Assembly (NCBI RefSeq): GCF_009557455.1
Contig: NZ_CP045651.1
Coordinates: 1,612,001-1,676,000, forward strand
DNA: 64,000 nucleotides
Reading direction: 5' to 3'
DNA from: Alistipes sp. dk3624
Lineage (GTDB): Bacteria; Bacteroidota; Bacteroidia; Bacteroidales; Rikenellaceae
Numbering within the stretch: the stretch's first letter is position 1; every line of letters starts with the position of its first letter. Shown one piece after another: positions 38,467 to 49,032 of the stretch. The translations under genes were made by a program, and so were the position numbers. The notes under the pieces were generated by a model. The model was not told the origin of the DNA and searched no databases. It worked only from the letters and a program-made list of their open reading frames with translations.

Positions 38467-38692
38467 TAGAAACATGATGAGAAGACAGGCGAAAATCCAT
38501 CACAGTATCGGCTTTCCAAAGATTGCGTGCGGCACACGCTCCGTCCGCGACCGGTCGGAACGTTTCGGCCGGAATCCGGCGTCACGCACACCCGCCCGTG
38601 CGCAAAACCGCGCAATACGGAATAAGTATTTGCACCTATTGAACTTACCGGCGCATCGGCGTATCTTTGCCCGGAATCGCAAACCGAACTTT

Positions 38693-39925
38693 ATGAAACG
38701 AAATTTCTGGGGTAGTTTTCGCAACGAAGACTGGATGGCAACGATCATGGGCCTGTTGCTGGTGGTCGCCGTAATAACAGTGCCCGGCTGGATTCCCGCA
38801 TTTCCCAAAACATTGTCTACCGCCGGTTCCTGGCTATCGGTCGCCGGCATGTTCTTAATCGCAGCCCTGTTTTCCGCGCTCGGTATCAAACTGATGGGCG
38901 ACCGGCTGCGGGGTTTCATCCCCTCTTTCGCCGCCATATTCGTCCTCTCGGCCCTTTGTCAATACGTTTCGATGCTTCCGCCCATCAAAACGGCGGGACT
39001 CGAATCCGTCTTTTTCTCGGTGATTCTGGGACTACTGATCCGCAATACCATCGGATTACCCAAATGGCTTTCCCCAGCCGTCAGAAGCGAATACTACATT
39101 AAAATCGGCCTGATCCTGCTCGGCACGTCCGTTCTGTTCGGAGAAATTCTGAAAGCCGGAGCTTTAGGTATGCTCCAGGCCGTCGTCGTCGTCTTTACCG
39201 TCTGGTATTTCACTTTCTGGCTCGCCAGAAAGCTAAAGCTGGACAGCGAAATGGGCATTATGCTGGCGAGCGCCGTATCGATCTGCGGCGTATCGGCGGC
39301 GATAGCGACCTGCGGAGCCATCAAAGGCGACAGCAAAAAGCTGTCTTTCGTGGTTTCCATCGTCCTGGTCGTGGCCATCCCGATGATGTACCTGATGCCG
39401 CTTCTGGCAAAATGGATGGGACTTACGCCGGAAGTGGCGGGAGCATGGCTCGGGGGTACCATCGACACGACGGGAGCCGTAGTCGCCGCCGGCAAATTCC
39501 TGGGAGAAACGGCCGAGACGTACAGCGTCATCATCAAATCGTCCCAAAACGTACTGCTGGGAATCGCCGCATTCGCCATCTCGATCTACTGGTCGCTGCG
39601 CGGAACCAATCGCACCGAACGCCCCACCGCGAAAGTGATCTGGGATCGGTTTCCCAAGTTTGTCGTGGGTTTCGTAATCGCTTCGCTGGTCTTCAGTTTC
39701 TGTATGCCGCTGCAGGAGGCCAAAGCGCTCGGGGGATTGGCCAAAGGACTGCGCGAGGTCATGTTCTCGCTGGCTTTCGTGTGCATCGGGCTTGAGACCG
39801 ATTTCCGGTTCATCTTCAAAAAAGAAAACAAAAGCAACATCGCCACTTTCTTCGTCGCCCAGGGATTCAATATCGTGGTCACGCTGGTAATGGCTTACCT
39901 GCTGTTCGGGTTGTGGGCCGGCTGA
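38693..39925 (+). CDS. YeiH-type putative sulfate exporter / membrane protein
   Basis: ATG 38693 gives 410 aa with about eleven membrane segments. VRSEYYIKIGLILLGTSVLF, ASAVSICGVSAAIATCGAIK and GGTIDTTGAVVAAGKFLGE match the UPF0324/YeiH family (PSE). A TATCTTTG -7 element lies at 38662-38669. A longer frame from 38474 is unlikely since the added part lacks family sequence. The substrate of this family is uncertain. Confidence 0.85.
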   Translation: MKRNFWGSFRNEDWMATIMGLLLVVAVITVPGWIPAFPKTLSTAGSWLSVAGMFLIAALFSALGIKLMGDRLRGFIPSFAAIFVLSALCQYVSMLPPIKTAGLESVFFSVILGLLIRNTIGLPKWLSPAVRSEYYIKIGLILLGTSVLFGEILKAGALGMLQAVVVVFTVWYFTFWLARKLKLDSEMGIMLASAVSICGVSAAIATCGAIKGDSKKLSFVVSIVLVVAIPMMYLMPLLAKWMGLTPEVAGAWLGGTIDTTGAVVAAGKFLGETAETYSVIIKSSQNVLLGIAAFAISIYWSLRGTNRTERPTAKVIWDRFPKFVVGFVIASLVFSFCMPLQEAKALGGLAKGLREVMFSLAFVCIGLETDFRFIFKKENKSNIATFFVAQGFNIVVTLVMAYLLFGLWAG

Positions 39926-39961
39926 TCGCCGACACAACGATTATGCTGCAACCCTTTGTAA

Positions 39962-39999
39962 CGACGGTTCTCCAGAATCATTCGGTGAACCGTCGGTTT
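39962..39999 (+). terminator. Terminator after the YeiH gene
   Basis: CGACGGTTC (39962-39970) pairs with GAACCGTCG (39987-39995), followed by a weak T-rich tail (GTTTCG). Confidence 0.5.
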
Positions 40000-40164
40000 C
40001 GTACGATTCATTTTGTGCCGTGTCAGACCCGACGGGCGCGATCCGTCCAGCCGTAAAATTTCGGCGCGATCCTCCTTTTGCAAATCCCGGTGAAGCATCG
40101 GCTTTGGTAATTTATCTTCGAATCGTTAACTTGCATCGATTTTAAACAACCCAAAACCGACACG

Positions 40165-42600
40165 ATGAAACGAATTTACCGATCGATCCTGCTGCTGGCC
40201 GCCGCGCTGCCTGCGGCGTTTCCCGCAGAAGCCCGTGAAATCATCGATATCAACCGTAACTGGCGTTTTACGCTGGACGACGACCGGACGTACGGCGAAC
40301 CGGCCTTCGACGACAGCGGTTGGCAACGGCTCGACCTGCCGCACGACTGGAGCATCGCAGGCGCTTACGACAAACGGAATCCGAGCGGGCCGCAAGGCGG
40401 CTTCATGCCGTGCGGAACCGGCTGGTACAGGCATTCCTTCGAAGCCCCTGCCGGTTCCGAAGGAAACCGCGTTTTCGTCCGTTTCGACGGCGTCTACATG
40501 AAATCCCAGGTATGGATCAACGGCCGCATGGTCGGCGAATACCCGAACGGGTACAATTCGTTCGAATACGACATCACCCCTTTCGTCCGCCGCGATACGC
40601 TGAACGTGCTCGCCGTCCGCGTCGACAATTCGTTGCAACCCGGGTCGCGCTGGTACACCGGATCGGGCATCTACCGGAACGTTCACCTGATCGTCACGTC
40701 GCAGATGCACTTTACCGACGGAGGCGTTTTCATCACGACTCCGGAAGTTTCGGCGGAACGGGCCCGAATCGAAATCAACTACCACGTCATCAACCACAAC
40801 TACCCCGAGACACGGTTTACCTGGACCGACAATAAGTCGCTGTACGTCTGGCTGCGCGACGGCAACGCCGACGCCGCACCGAAAACCGACGCCAACAACC
40901 GGGTGCAGAAAGAATGCACGCTCACTTCGATCCTCTACGACGCAGACGGCCAGGAAGTAAAACGGGTTTCAACCAAACATCGGATCGGGGATTACAGCGA
41001 AGCCGATCTAAGGCAACAAATCGAAATCGACCGCCCGCATCTGTGGTCGGACCAGACCCCTTACCTTTATAAACTGGTCGGTACGATCTCCTACGACGGC
41101 CGCGAGGCCGACCGGGTAAGCTATCCGGTCGGAGTGCGTACGATCCGGTTTTCGCTCGAACGGGGTATGGAAGTCAACGGCCGGCAGGTCAAACTACAGG
41201 GGGTATGCCTGCACCAGAACGTAGGCTGTTTCGGCAGCGCCGTACCGCTCGGGGTATGGCAGGAAAGGCTCGAAACGCTGAAAGCGATGGGCTGTAATGC
41301 TGTTCGGCTCAGCCATTACCCGTTCGCGCCCGAATTCTACGATCTGTGCGACTCGCTCGGTTTTTACGTGTCGAACGAAATTTTCGACGAATGGAACCGC
41401 GGGCAGGAATGGGGCTATTCGGAAAGTTCGTACGGAAAAATGCCCTATACCTACCACCTCTATTTCGATCAGTGGGGCGAAACCGACCTGCGCAGAATGA
41501 TCCGCCGCGACCGGAACCACCCGTGCGTCGCGCTGTACGTGCTCGGCAACGAAATTCCGAACCAGCGCATCCAGGGAATCGAAATCGCACAAAAGCTGAA
41601 AGCCATCACCCGTGAGGAAGACCCCACGCGGCCGGTAACCGCCGCCTGCGACTTCTTCGTCGGAGCCAATATTTACGGCTTTATGGATCAGTTCGACATC
41701 GCGGGTTACAACTACATCGACCGCATCCATCCGGACAGCCTGTACGCCGCCGAACACGCCCGTTACCCGAACCGCATCCTGCTCGGCACGGAGACTTATC
41801 ATAAAACCCGCAACCACGTATCGATACGCGACAACGCCGGCGCGATCGGCGAATTCGTCTGGGTGGGCTACGACTACCTCGGCGAAATCGTGTGGCCGGA
41901 TTACCGCGGCTGGGACGAAGGAATGCTCGATATCGCCGGCTTCCCGAAACCGGAATACTACCTGCGCAAAAGCTACTGGTCGGACGAACCCGTCGTCCAT
42001 ATCGGCGTCCGCCAGGGCCCCGACCGCGATTTCGATTGGAGTCCGCGCAACGTAGCCGACCACTGGAACTGGCAGGGGCGGGATCAGGACACCCTGGAAG
42101 TTTACGCCTACTCGAACTGCGACGAAGTCGAGCTCCGAATCGGCCGGCGCAGCCTGGGCCGGAAGCCGGTCGGGCGGAACGACTATTACGCTCTGTGGAA
42201 TGTCCCCTTCAAAGCCGGCACGATTTCGGCAACCGGTTACAGGCAAGGGAAAAAGGTTGCCGAACACCGGCTCCTCACGGCCGGGAAGCCATATGCGGTC
42301 GAAGTATCGCGCATTTTTCGCTACGACGACGTTATCCGAGTAGAACTCTGCGTCGTCGACAAGGAAGGAATCCGTATCCCCGATTCCGAGGCGGAGATTA
42401 CCCCTGGAAACATCCCGTCCGAACGCCTGCTCGGATTCGATAACGGCAATCAATACGACCCGCAGGGCCTCAAATACGCGTCCGCAGAACGGGGACGCTG
42501 CTCGGGCGGACGCATGGTCGTCTACTTAAAACCGGATTCCGCCGCCGTGAAAGCGACCTTCGATTCCCCGGGACTGATTTCAGCCGAAGCCGAGATCTAA
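40165..42600 (+). CDS. Glycoside hydrolase family 2 (beta-galactosidase-type), secreted
   Basis: The 811-aa protein has a signal peptide (MKRIYRSILLLAAALPAAFP) and GH2 sugar-binding, Ig-like and TIM-barrel domains. WRFTLDDDRTYGEPAFDDSG, LPHDWSIAGAYDKRNPSGPQ and GYNSFEYDITPFVR are the binding domain; the acid/base Glu463 lies in LGNEIP and the nucleophile Glu543 in LGTETYH. C-terminal domains with YSNCDEVELRIGRRSLGRKP follow. It probably removes terminal beta-galactosides, or other hexosides used by GH2 enzymes, from host glycans in the periplasm. Confidence 0.9.
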   Translation: MKRIYRSILLLAAALPAAFPAEAREIIDINRNWRFTLDDDRTYGEPAFDDSGWQRLDLPHDWSIAGAYDKRNPSGPQGGFMPCGTGWYRHSFEAPAGSEGNRVFVRFDGVYMKSQVWINGRMVGEYPNGYNSFEYDITPFVRRDTLNVLAVRVDNSLQPGSRWYTGSGIYRNVHLIVTSQMHFTDGGVFITTPEVSAERARIEINYHVINHNYPETRFTWTDNKSLYVWLRDGNADAAPKTDANNRVQKECTLTSILYDADGQEVKRVSTKHRIGDYSEADLRQQIEIDRPHLWSDQTPYLYKLVGTISYDGREADRVSYPVGVRTIRFSLERGMEVNGRQVKLQGVCLHQNVGCFGSAVPLGVWQERLETLKAMGCNAVRLSHYPFAPEFYDLCDSLGFYVSNEIFDEWNRGQEWGYSESSYGKMPYTYHLYFDQWGETDLRRMIRRDRNHPCVALYVLGNEIPNQRIQGIEIAQKLKAITREEDPTRPVTAACDFFVGANIYGFMDQFDIAGYNYIDRIHPDSLYAAEHARYPNRILLGTETYHKTRNHVSIRDNAGAIGEFVWVGYDYLGEIVWPDYRGWDEGMLDIAGFPKPEYYLRKSYWSDEPVVHIGVRQGPDRDFDWSPRNVADHWNWQGRDQDTLEVYAYSNCDEVELRIGRRSLGRKPVGRNDYYALWNVPFKAGTISATGYRQGKKVAEHRLLTAGKPYAVEVSRIFRYDDVIRVELCVVDKEGIRIPDSEAEITPGNIPSERLLGFDNGNQYDPQGLKYASAERGRCSGGRMVVYLKPDSAAVKATFDSPGLISAEAEI

Positions 42601-42645
42601 ATCTGCCGGACGAACATTCTCCCGGCAAATGTTCTTTCGAGTAAA

Positions 42646-42680
42646 AGAGAAGGCTGCGATTGCAAATCGCAGCCTTCTCT
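42646..42680. terminator. Strong hairpin after the GH2 gene
   Basis: A perfect 16-bp stem (42646-42661 with 42665-42680) and GCA loop. T-rich sequence follows on the minus strand and T-poor sequence on the plus strand, so it is a stem of uncertain direction, probably ending the GH2 message. Confidence 0.65.
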
Positions 42681-42937
42681 TCGAAACGTCTTTCCGAAAC
42701 ATTGCCCATATACAGATCCGTCCGAAAACACACGACGCTTCTCCGCACCGTCGTCGCAAACCGCCCGTTTGCTCTCGCCGGAACGGAAACCGGATCGTCG
42801 GAATACCCCCGACAAGCCCCAAACGACGCTTAACCGAGACCATACGCAAAACATCCGCATCCCCCGCCAGATCCATCGGCACGCCCCTCTCGGAACTTCT
42901 TCGTCCCTTTATTCCCGGATACTCACATAGACATTCA
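42681..42937. other. Intergenic stretch without a recognised gene
   Basis: This GC-rich region lies between two hairpins. The open frames in it lack family similarity and cross the hairpins, so I see no gene. Confidence 0.4.
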
Positions 42938-42989
42938 CGGATAAAAAACGAAGGCCTCCCCGACAGCGGGGAGGCCTTCGTTTTTTATC
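42938..42989. terminator. Terminator of the OmpA/TPR-like lipoprotein gene
   Basis: A perfect 23-bp stem (42938-42960 with 42967-42989), with T-rich ends on both sides, lies 13 bases after the stop of the minus-strand gene. Confidence 0.9.
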
Positions 42990-43001
42990 CGTAAGTTTCT
43001 C

Positions 43002-44684
43002 TTACAAAGCGAGGAACTCGGTCGTTCCGAACAGTTTCGAGAACTCGACGTCCTTGGTAGCCTGAGCCTTCATAGCGGGATCTTTGGCGATAGCGCTCTT
43101 CAGGTTGGCAACAGCGGAAGAAGAGTTACCTTCGCGCATAGCGATAACTGCTTTCAGGTAGTCGGCTTCAGCCGATTTTTCGTTCGACAGCAGCGATTTT
43201 GCTTTCGACAGGTTGCCGTTGAGAACTTCAGCGACTGCGAGGTTGTAACCGCTCAGCGCTTTGGCAGCCTCGGCATAGTTTCCTTCTGCCAGGTTAACCA
43301 GACCCATGTTGGCTTTCGAATCGGCCGTATTCAGAGCAGCGAAATATTTCTGAGCCGCAGCAGCGTCACCGCTCATCAGGGCTACGACGCCCAGGTTGTT
43401 GGTGATAGCGGCATCTTTGCTCATACCTGCAGCCTTTTCGAACAGGGCTTTAGCCTGAGAAACTTTACCGGCACGCGCATAAACCACACCTGCGTTGTTG
43501 TAACCGCGAACGCTGTTGTATTTGGTAGCGGCAGCCTGGTAAGCTTTCAGTTGGGCAGCGGCATCGTCGGTCAACGTAGCGGCATACAGCATCTCTTCTT
43601 CGCTCAGTACGTCGATGTTCGAAGCGGCAGCTTCTTTGATCTCGGCATCGGTGCGGCCTTCGATATCCACATCGGCGATCAGCTTCGTACGACGCAACTG
43701 CGGCAGGATTTCCTTAGCCAGCACATCGAATACGGAAGTCATGTTCTTGATCTCTTCGTCGCGTTTCACCGGATTGTCGTACATGGCCAGAACCTGCAGA
43801 ATCAGGTCTTTGTCTTTGATGTCCGAAGCAGAAACCAGTTCTTTGAAACCTTCCCAGTCTTCACCGTAAGCGGCGATATCGTATTTCGGGTTTACGCTTT
43901 CGAGCGTTTTGCTGATGGCTTTCTGACCGCTTTCGCTACGAGCCTTCGACAGTTCGTCGTTGAACTTAACCGGGCCGTCGGGAGAAGCGTAACCTTTTGC
44001 ATATACGTTACCCAGCGTAGCGCGATCCTTGTCCGAGTACTCTTTTACGAAAGCTTCGAACATCTTCACCTGATCCTTGGTCAACTCGCCCGGACGAACG
44101 TTCGATTTGTTGATCAGGTACATGATTTCGGCATTCTGAGAAATGGTGGTCACTCTCTTGAAGTTGTCGGGCATGATCGACAGGTAAGCGGCATTGTCAG
44201 CCAGAGCCTGGATGGTGCTTACGCCTTCGGCAACCGGGATGGCTGCAAACGGAGTAAATTCCTTGCGTTTTTTGCAGCCTTTTGAGCACTTCGACTCGAT
44301 ACGCAGTTCGAGGGTCGAAAGTTTAGCGCGTTCGTCGTACGGGAACGACACGGCCTGCGTATAGGAACCGCCGGTCTTGTAAGGAATAACGGTGTAGTTA
44401 TCCTTTACTTTTTCACCCTGGATGAATTTGGGAGTACCTACCAACTCTCCGCCTTCGAATACCAGAACCGGAGTAACCTTCAGTACGGCTTTCTTGTTGA
44501 AGTACTTAGCAGGGAAATCAACACGTACGTCCGTAACGACGTTGCTACCCTTCAGGGTCAGCACGGCAGGCGTTGCAGACACACTCACTCTGTCCACTTT
44601 TTTCAACATCTTGTTGTAGCAATTACAGCTGGCTAGCAGTATTGCTAAAGAAGCGAGCATGAAACTTTTTACTAAACTTTTCAT
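43002..44684 (-). CDS. OmpA-like/TPR lipoprotein
   Basis: The 560-aa protein has a lipobox signal (MKSLVKSFMLASLAILLASC; Cys20), a beta-rich region to about residue 170, an OmpA-type peptidoglycan-binding-like domain near residues 200-340 (VYAKGYASPDGPVKFNDELS with the ASPDG site) and TPR-like repeats near 380-530 (YNNAGVVYARAGKVSQAKAL). The family is found across Bacteroidales as an outer-membrane anchored scaffold. The gene is monocistronic and well terminated, with AT-rich upstream DNA, as for a highly expressed envelope protein. Confidence 0.78.
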   Translation of the reverse strand: MKSLVKSFMLASLAILLASCNCYNKMLKKVDRVSVSATPAVLTLKGSNVVTDVRVDFPAKYFNKKAVLKVTPVLVFEGGELVGTPKFIQGEKVKDNYTVIPYKTGGSYTQAVSFPYDERAKLSTLELRIESKCSKGCKKRKEFTPFAAIPVAEGVSTIQALADNAAYLSIMPDNFKRVTTISQNAEIMYLINKSNVRPGELTKDQVKMFEAFVKEYSDKDRATLGNVYAKGYASPDGPVKFNDELSKARSESGQKAISKTLESVNPKYDIAAYGEDWEGFKELVSASDIKDKDLILQVLAMYDNPVKRDEEIKNMTSVFDVLAKEILPQLRRTKLIADVDIEGRTDAEIKEAAASNIDVLSEEEMLYAATLTDDAAAQLKAYQAAATKYNSVRGYNNAGVVYARAGKVSQAKALFEKAAGMSKDAAITNNLGVVALMSGDAAAAQKYFAALNTADSKANMGLVNLAEGNYAEAAKALSGYNLAVAEVLNGNLSKAKSLLSNEKSAEADYLKAVIAMREGNSSSAVANLKSAIAKDPAMKAQATKDVEFSKLFGTTEFLAL

Positions 44685-44852
44685 AATCAGTGCTTTAAAA
44701 ATTAATTAATTGTTTATCTCTGGTTTTAATCTATTAATCCTCAACGCCATAGTTGATATCCGCAAAAATAAGAATATATTTTAAATAACAATTAAAAAAT
44801 CGACTTATTTTTGAACCCGATACCTCCCCTGGGTAGGATATCAGTCATCAAA

Positions 44853-46982
44853 CTATTGTTTATCAGACTTTAAAAGAGCTTTTTTCGAAAGTTTCAGCTT
44901 GCCATTTTTAGGATCAACACCGATCAGTTTGACTTCGATCATATCGCCCTCCTTCAGGCCGGTTTCTTCCATCGTTTCGAAACGTTTGTTGGCGATTTCG
45001 GAGATGTGCAGCAGACCGTCTTTGCCCGGCATGATCTCCACAAATGCGCCGAAAGCGACGATCGAACGAATCTTTCCCCGGTAAATTTCGCCGACTTCCG
45101 GAATCGCCACGATCCCTTTGATACGGGCCATAGCCGCTTCGAGAGCCTCCTTGTTTTCGCCGAAAATGTCCACGTATCCCTTTTCGTCCTTTTCGGTGAT
45201 CGTAATCGTCGTGCCGGTCGTCTTCTGAATCTCCTGAATCACTTTGCCTCCCGGGCCGATCACCGCACCGATAAATTCCTGCGGGATCACGATCTGCTCG
45301 ATCCGCGGAACGAACGGTTTGAGTTCGGCGCGCGGTTCGGATATCGTTTCAAGTATCTTGCCAAGAATGTGCATACGGCCCTGTTTGGCCTGTTCGAGCG
45401 CATTGGCCAGCACTTCGTACGAAAGACCGTCCACCTTGATGTCCATCTGAGTAGCGGTAATACCGTCTTTGGTACCGGTCACCTTGAAGTCCATGTCGCC
45501 GAGGTGGTCTTCATCGCCCAAGATATCGGACAGCACGGCGTATTTTCCGGTTTTGGCGTCGGTAATCAGCCCCATGGCGATCCCGGAAACCGGTTTCTTG
45601 ATCTTCACCCCGGCATCCATCAGCGCCAGCGTTCCGGCACACACGGTAGCCATCGAGGACGAACCGTTGGATTCCAGAATATCGGATACGACGCGAACGG
45701 CGTACGGATTCTCTTCGCCCACCGGTACCATCGGCTTCAGCGCGCGCCATGCCAGGTTGCCATGGCCGATCTCGCGACGCGACAGGCCGCGTGCGGGACG
45801 CGCTTCGCCGGTCGAGAACGGCGGGAAGTTATAATGCAGCACGAACTGTTCGGTGCCTTTCACGAGCACGTCGTCGATCTGCTTCTCATCGAGTTTCGTC
45901 CCGAGCGTTACAGTCGTCAGCGACTGGGTTTCGCCGCGCGTGAAAACAGCCGAACCGTGCGCCGCGGGCAGGTAATCCACCTCGCACCAGATCGGACGGA
46001 TCTCGGTGGTCTTACGGCCGTCCAGACGTATCCCCTCGTCGAGAATCATGTTGCGCATCGCTTTTTTCAGCACGTCATCGTGGAAATAACGCTTGATCAA
46101 TGCGCCTTTTTCCGCCAGGAATTCTTCGCTGAATTGCGCTTCGAATTCGGCTTCCAGCGCATCGAATTTCTCCGAACGCTCGTGTTTCGCAGTCATCGAC
46201 TTCGCGATCTCGTAAGCTTTGTCGTACGTGGCGGCGATCACCTGTTGGCGCAATTCCTCGTCGTTGCTTTCGTGGCAGTAGGTGCGTTTCACGTCCTTAC
46301 CCAACTCTTTTGAAAGTTCGATCTGCGCGGCACAGTGCTTTTTGATCTCTTCATGAGCGAATTTGATGGCGTCGAGCATGACCGCTTCGGACACCTCTTT
46401 CATCTCGCCTTCGACCATCAGGATGTTGTCGATCGTAGCGCCCACCATGATGTCCAGATCGGCGTCGGCGTTCTGCGAGAACGTCGGATTGATCACGAAC
46501 TCCCCGTTGATCCGCGACACGCGCACCTCGGAAATCGGGCCGCCGAACGGAACGTCCGAAACGGCCAGCGCAGCCGACGCGGCCAGCCCGGCCAGCGCAT
46601 CGGGCATGATATCTTTATCGGCGGAAATCAAGTTGACGGTAACGAATACTTCCGCATGGAAATCGGAAGGGAACAGCGGCCGCAGCGCGCGGTCGATCAA
46701 ACGCGATACGAGAATTTCGTAATCCGACGCACGGCCTTCCCGTTTCAGGAACCCGCCGGGGAAACGACCGCAGGATGCGTATTTTTCCTTGTATTCGACC
46801 GACAGCGGCATAAAATCGCAGTCGTCCTTAGCCTCTTTGGCTGCCGTCACCGTGGCGAGCAACATGGTGTTGCCCTGTTTGACAACAACCGAACCGTCGG
46901 CTTGTTTTGCTAATTTTCCGGTTTCGATGATTATCTCGCGACCTCCGCTCAATGAAATCACCTTTTGTGTTGCATTATACAT
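44853..46982 (-). CDS. pnp: Polynucleotide phosphorylase
   Basis: The 709-aa protein has two RNase PH domains (residues 5-220 and 310-540; [20 protein letters not shown] and the catalytic [18 protein letters not shown]), a KH domain ([18 protein letters not shown]) and an S1 domain ([20 protein letters not shown]). It degrades RNA 3'-5' using phosphate. It is downstream of rpsO, the standard arrangement in many bacteria. Length is typical. Confidence 0.97.
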   Translation of the reverse strand: MYNATQKVISLSGGREIIIETGKLAKQADGSVVVKQGNTMLLATVTAAKEAKDDCDFMPLSVEYKEKYASCGRFPGGFLKREGRASDYEILVSRLIDRALRPLFPSDFHAEVFVTVNLISADKDIMPDALAGLAASAALAVSDVPFGGPISEVRVSRINGEFVINPTFSQNADADLDIMVGATIDNILMVEGEMKEVSEAVMLDAIKFAHEEIKKHCAAQIELSKELGKDVKRTYCHESNDEELRQQVIAATYDKAYEIAKSMTAKHERSEKFDALEAEFEAQFSEEFLAEKGALIKRYFHDDVLKKAMRNMILDEGIRLDGRKTTEIRPIWCEVDYLPAAHGSAVFTRGETQSLTTVTLGTKLDEKQIDDVLVKGTEQFVLHYNFPPFSTGEARPARGLSRREIGHGNLAWRALKPMVPVGEENPYAVRVVSDILESNGSSSMATVCAGTLALMDAGVKIKKPVSGIAMGLITDAKTGKYAVLSDILGDEDHLGDMDFKVTGTKDGITATQMDIKVDGLSYEVLANALEQAKQGRMHILGKILETISEPRAELKPFVPRIEQIVIPQEFIGAVIGPGGKVIQEIQKTTGTTITITEKDEKGYVDIFGENKEALEAAMARIKGIVAIPEVGEIYRGKIRSIVAFGAFVEIMPGKDGLLHISEIANKRFETMEETGLKEGDMIEVKLIGVDPKNGKLKLSKKALLKSDKQ

Positions 46983-47069
46983 GTTTTTATCCTTCTAAGT
47001 GTCTATGAAAAACTAAATTCAACGGGCAATCCGCACTCTCCGAAAAAGAACCGTTTTAATGAGAATAAA

Positions 47070-47090
47070 GCTGCCCTACAAGAGGGCAGC
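47070..47090 (-). terminator. Terminator-like hairpin after rpsO
   Basis: On the minus strand an 8-bp stem (47090-47083 with 47077-47070) and 5-base loop is followed by TTTATTC, between rpsO and pnp. It could be partial attenuation or an RNase site, as in other rpsO-pnp operons. Confidence 0.6.
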
Positions 47091-47114
47091 CTATTCCGTC
47101 GGTAACCCGGAAAA

Positions 47115-47387
47115 TTACTTCCTGAGTTCCAGAGCTTTTACTACGGCTCTATATCTTTCAATATCAACCTTTTTCAAATAATCAAGAAGCTGACGGCGTT
47201 TTCCGACCAGACGCAGCAGCGAGCGCTGCGTACCGAAGTCTTTCTTGTTTTTTTTGAGGTGCTCGGTGAGGTGGTTGATACGGTAAGAAAATAACGCTAC
47301 CTGGCTCTCGGGAGAACCGGTGTCGGTATTAGACTTTCCGTAGGTTGCAAAAAGCTCCTGCTTTTTGTCTGCATTTAAATAACCCAT
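47115..47387 (-). CDS. rpsO: 30S ribosomal protein S15
   Basis: The 90-aa protein starts MGYLNADKKQELFATYGKSN and has DTGSPESQVALFSYRINHLT and RSLLRLVGKRRQLLDYLKKV, the S15 signature. It binds 16S rRNA helices 20-22 early in assembly. It heads the rpsO-pnp pair. Confidence 0.97.
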   Translation of the reverse strand: MGYLNADKKQELFATYGKSNTDTGSPESQVALFSYRINHLTEHLKKNKKDFGTQRSLLRLVGKRRQLLDYLKKVDIERYRAVVKALELRK

Positions 47388-47561
47388 TGTTTTGAATTTA
47401 AAAGGTTTGTATTCCGCCTTGGCTACCCTCCTTCCTCAAAAGAGAGTCTTCTCAAAGCGACTGCAAATCTAACGTTTTTTTACGAAGCAACCAACTAATA
47501 ATCAAAGAAAGATCGCATTTTTTACAGAAAATCCGTTTTCGGCGACCGAGGGGAGATCGTT

Positions 47562-48995
47562 TCAGGATTCCGAAGGGTCTGAAAAGTCCTGTTTGCAATA
47601 GAGTTGCCCGTTCCCGACGCGTACGACCCGCACTTTTTCGCCCCGTCCGATAAAAAGTCCGTTTTCGGCGACCGCATCGTAATAAATCCCGTCGAGCACG
47701 ATCTTTCCGGACGGACGCAGAACGGCGGTGACCGTCCCGGTGCGGCCGACCAGGCCGTCCTGCGGCAACCGGTGGCCGACATAACCCTGTTCGGGAGTCA
47801 GGTCGGTCGTCAGCACGATCCGGCTGCGCAACCGCGAATCGCCCGTCAAAAAACGGCGGCCGAAATAAAGCGCGGCGACGAATGCCGCGACGGAACCGAC
47901 GATAACGACCAGAAACGGCCGGACGATCCGCCCGGCGGACAGTTCTCCGGAAAAGACGTGCCGCAAAACATCGTTGTCAATCGCGGCGAACGCAAGCCCC
48001 GTCACAACCGCCACGATCCCGGCGATCCCCGCAATGCCGAACCCCGGCAGCACGAAAATCTCGACGGCGATCAGCAGCAGCCCGACGACAAAAAGGATCG
48101 GTTCCCAATTCTGCACCATCCCCTCGAGGTAAAGCGGCGAAAAATAAAGCACGGCTCCGAGCACGGCGGCAACCAGCGGGAAACCCACTCCGGGGGTCTG
48201 CAACTCGAAGTAGATCCCGCCGACGATCAGCATGATGAAAATTCCCTGCGCGAACGGGTTCATCAACCAGCCGAGCACGCGGTCGAGCGTCGTCGGATTG
48301 TATTCATGAAGCGTATAATCGACGACTCCGGCATTCGACAGCACCTCGGCGACCGAAACGGCCTTGCCTTCGCTGTAATGCCGGGCGAGGGCCTCGTCGG
48401 CCGTCAGCGTCAGGACGCCGACCGTCGTACTGTCCCCGGCGGTCGTCCCGACCATCGCTTCGGCGATCGCCGGATCGCGCCGCCAGCGCCAGACGGTATC
48501 CGTTCCGTCTACCCGCTCCACGACCTTGCCGTGGGCTTCGGCCGTCGACCGCATTGTCGCGCGCATGAAACTCTGGTACTTGTCCGGCATCGGCCGCCCC
48601 TGCTGATCGACCACCGACGCGGCGCCGATATTGCCGCCCGGACGAATGTAAATGCGATCGGCCGCCAGCGCGATCAACGCGCCGGCCGAAGCGGCCTGGT
48701 TGTCGATCCACACCCATACCGGAATCCGGGAATTGAGCAGCATCGTGCGGATCGAATCGGCCGCCGCGACGACTCCGCCGTACGTATTCATTTGGATAAC
48801 CACCAGGTCGGCTCCCATCTCGTCCGCCTGCGCGAGGCATTTCCCGGTCAGCCGTTCGACCGACGGCATGATGTCTTCGCGGATCGGGAAGGTATAGACC
48901 AACTTCCGCCCCGTAGAATCGGCCGCGCGCCCGGAAAACGTCCCGAGCAACAGCGCCAAAACGATCCCGACGTATTTCATCCGGTTTGTTCTCAT
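47562..48995 (-). CDS. NfeD-type membrane-bound serine protease (ClpP class)
   Basis: ATG 48995 gives 477 aa with a signal or anchor (MKYVGIVLALLLGTFSGRAA), a ClpP/crotonase-like protease domain (LVVIQMNTYGGVVAAADSIR, DNQAASAGALIALAADRIYI with the Ser, GGNIGAASVVDQQG) and, after four membrane segments, a C-terminal NfeD OB-fold (GRTGTVTAVLRPSGKIVLDG). It degrades or controls stomatin-like membrane proteins; no stomatin gene is nearby. The start could also be the ATG at 48980. Confidence 0.85.
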   Translation of the reverse strand: MRTNRMKYVGIVLALLLGTFSGRAADSTGRKLVYTFPIREDIMPSVERLTGKCLAQADEMGADLVVIQMNTYGGVVAAADSIRTMLLNSRIPVWVWIDNQAASAGALIALAADRIYIRPGGNIGAASVVDQQGRPMPDKYQSFMRATMRSTAEAHGKVVERVDGTDTVWRWRRDPAIAEAMVGTTAGDSTTVGVLTLTADEALARHYSEGKAVSVAEVLSNAGVVDYTLHEYNPTTLDRVLGWLMNPFAQGIFIMLIVGGIYFELQTPGVGFPLVAAVLGAVLYFSPLYLEGMVQNWEPILFVVGLLLIAVEIFVLPGFGIAGIAGIVAVVTGLAFAAIDNDVLRHVFSGELSAGRIVRPFLVVIVGSVAAFVAALYFGRRFLTGDSRLRSRIVLTTDLTPEQGYVGHRLPQDGLVGRTGTVTAVLRPSGKIVLDGIYYDAVAENGLFIGRGEKVRVVRVGNGQLYCKQDFSDPSES

Positions 48996-49032
48996 AGGCA
49001 TGAAGACTGTAAAGTTCATATTTCGGACACTC

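Noticed and set aside
38474-38692. An N-terminal extension of the YeiH-type protein
   Set aside because: The extra 73 residues are Arg-rich without family similarity, and the promoter element at 38662-38669 lies inside that stretch.
45006-46313. Plus-strand frame opposite pnp
   Set aside because: pnp is complete with all domains on the minus strand; the opposite frame has no recognisable domain.
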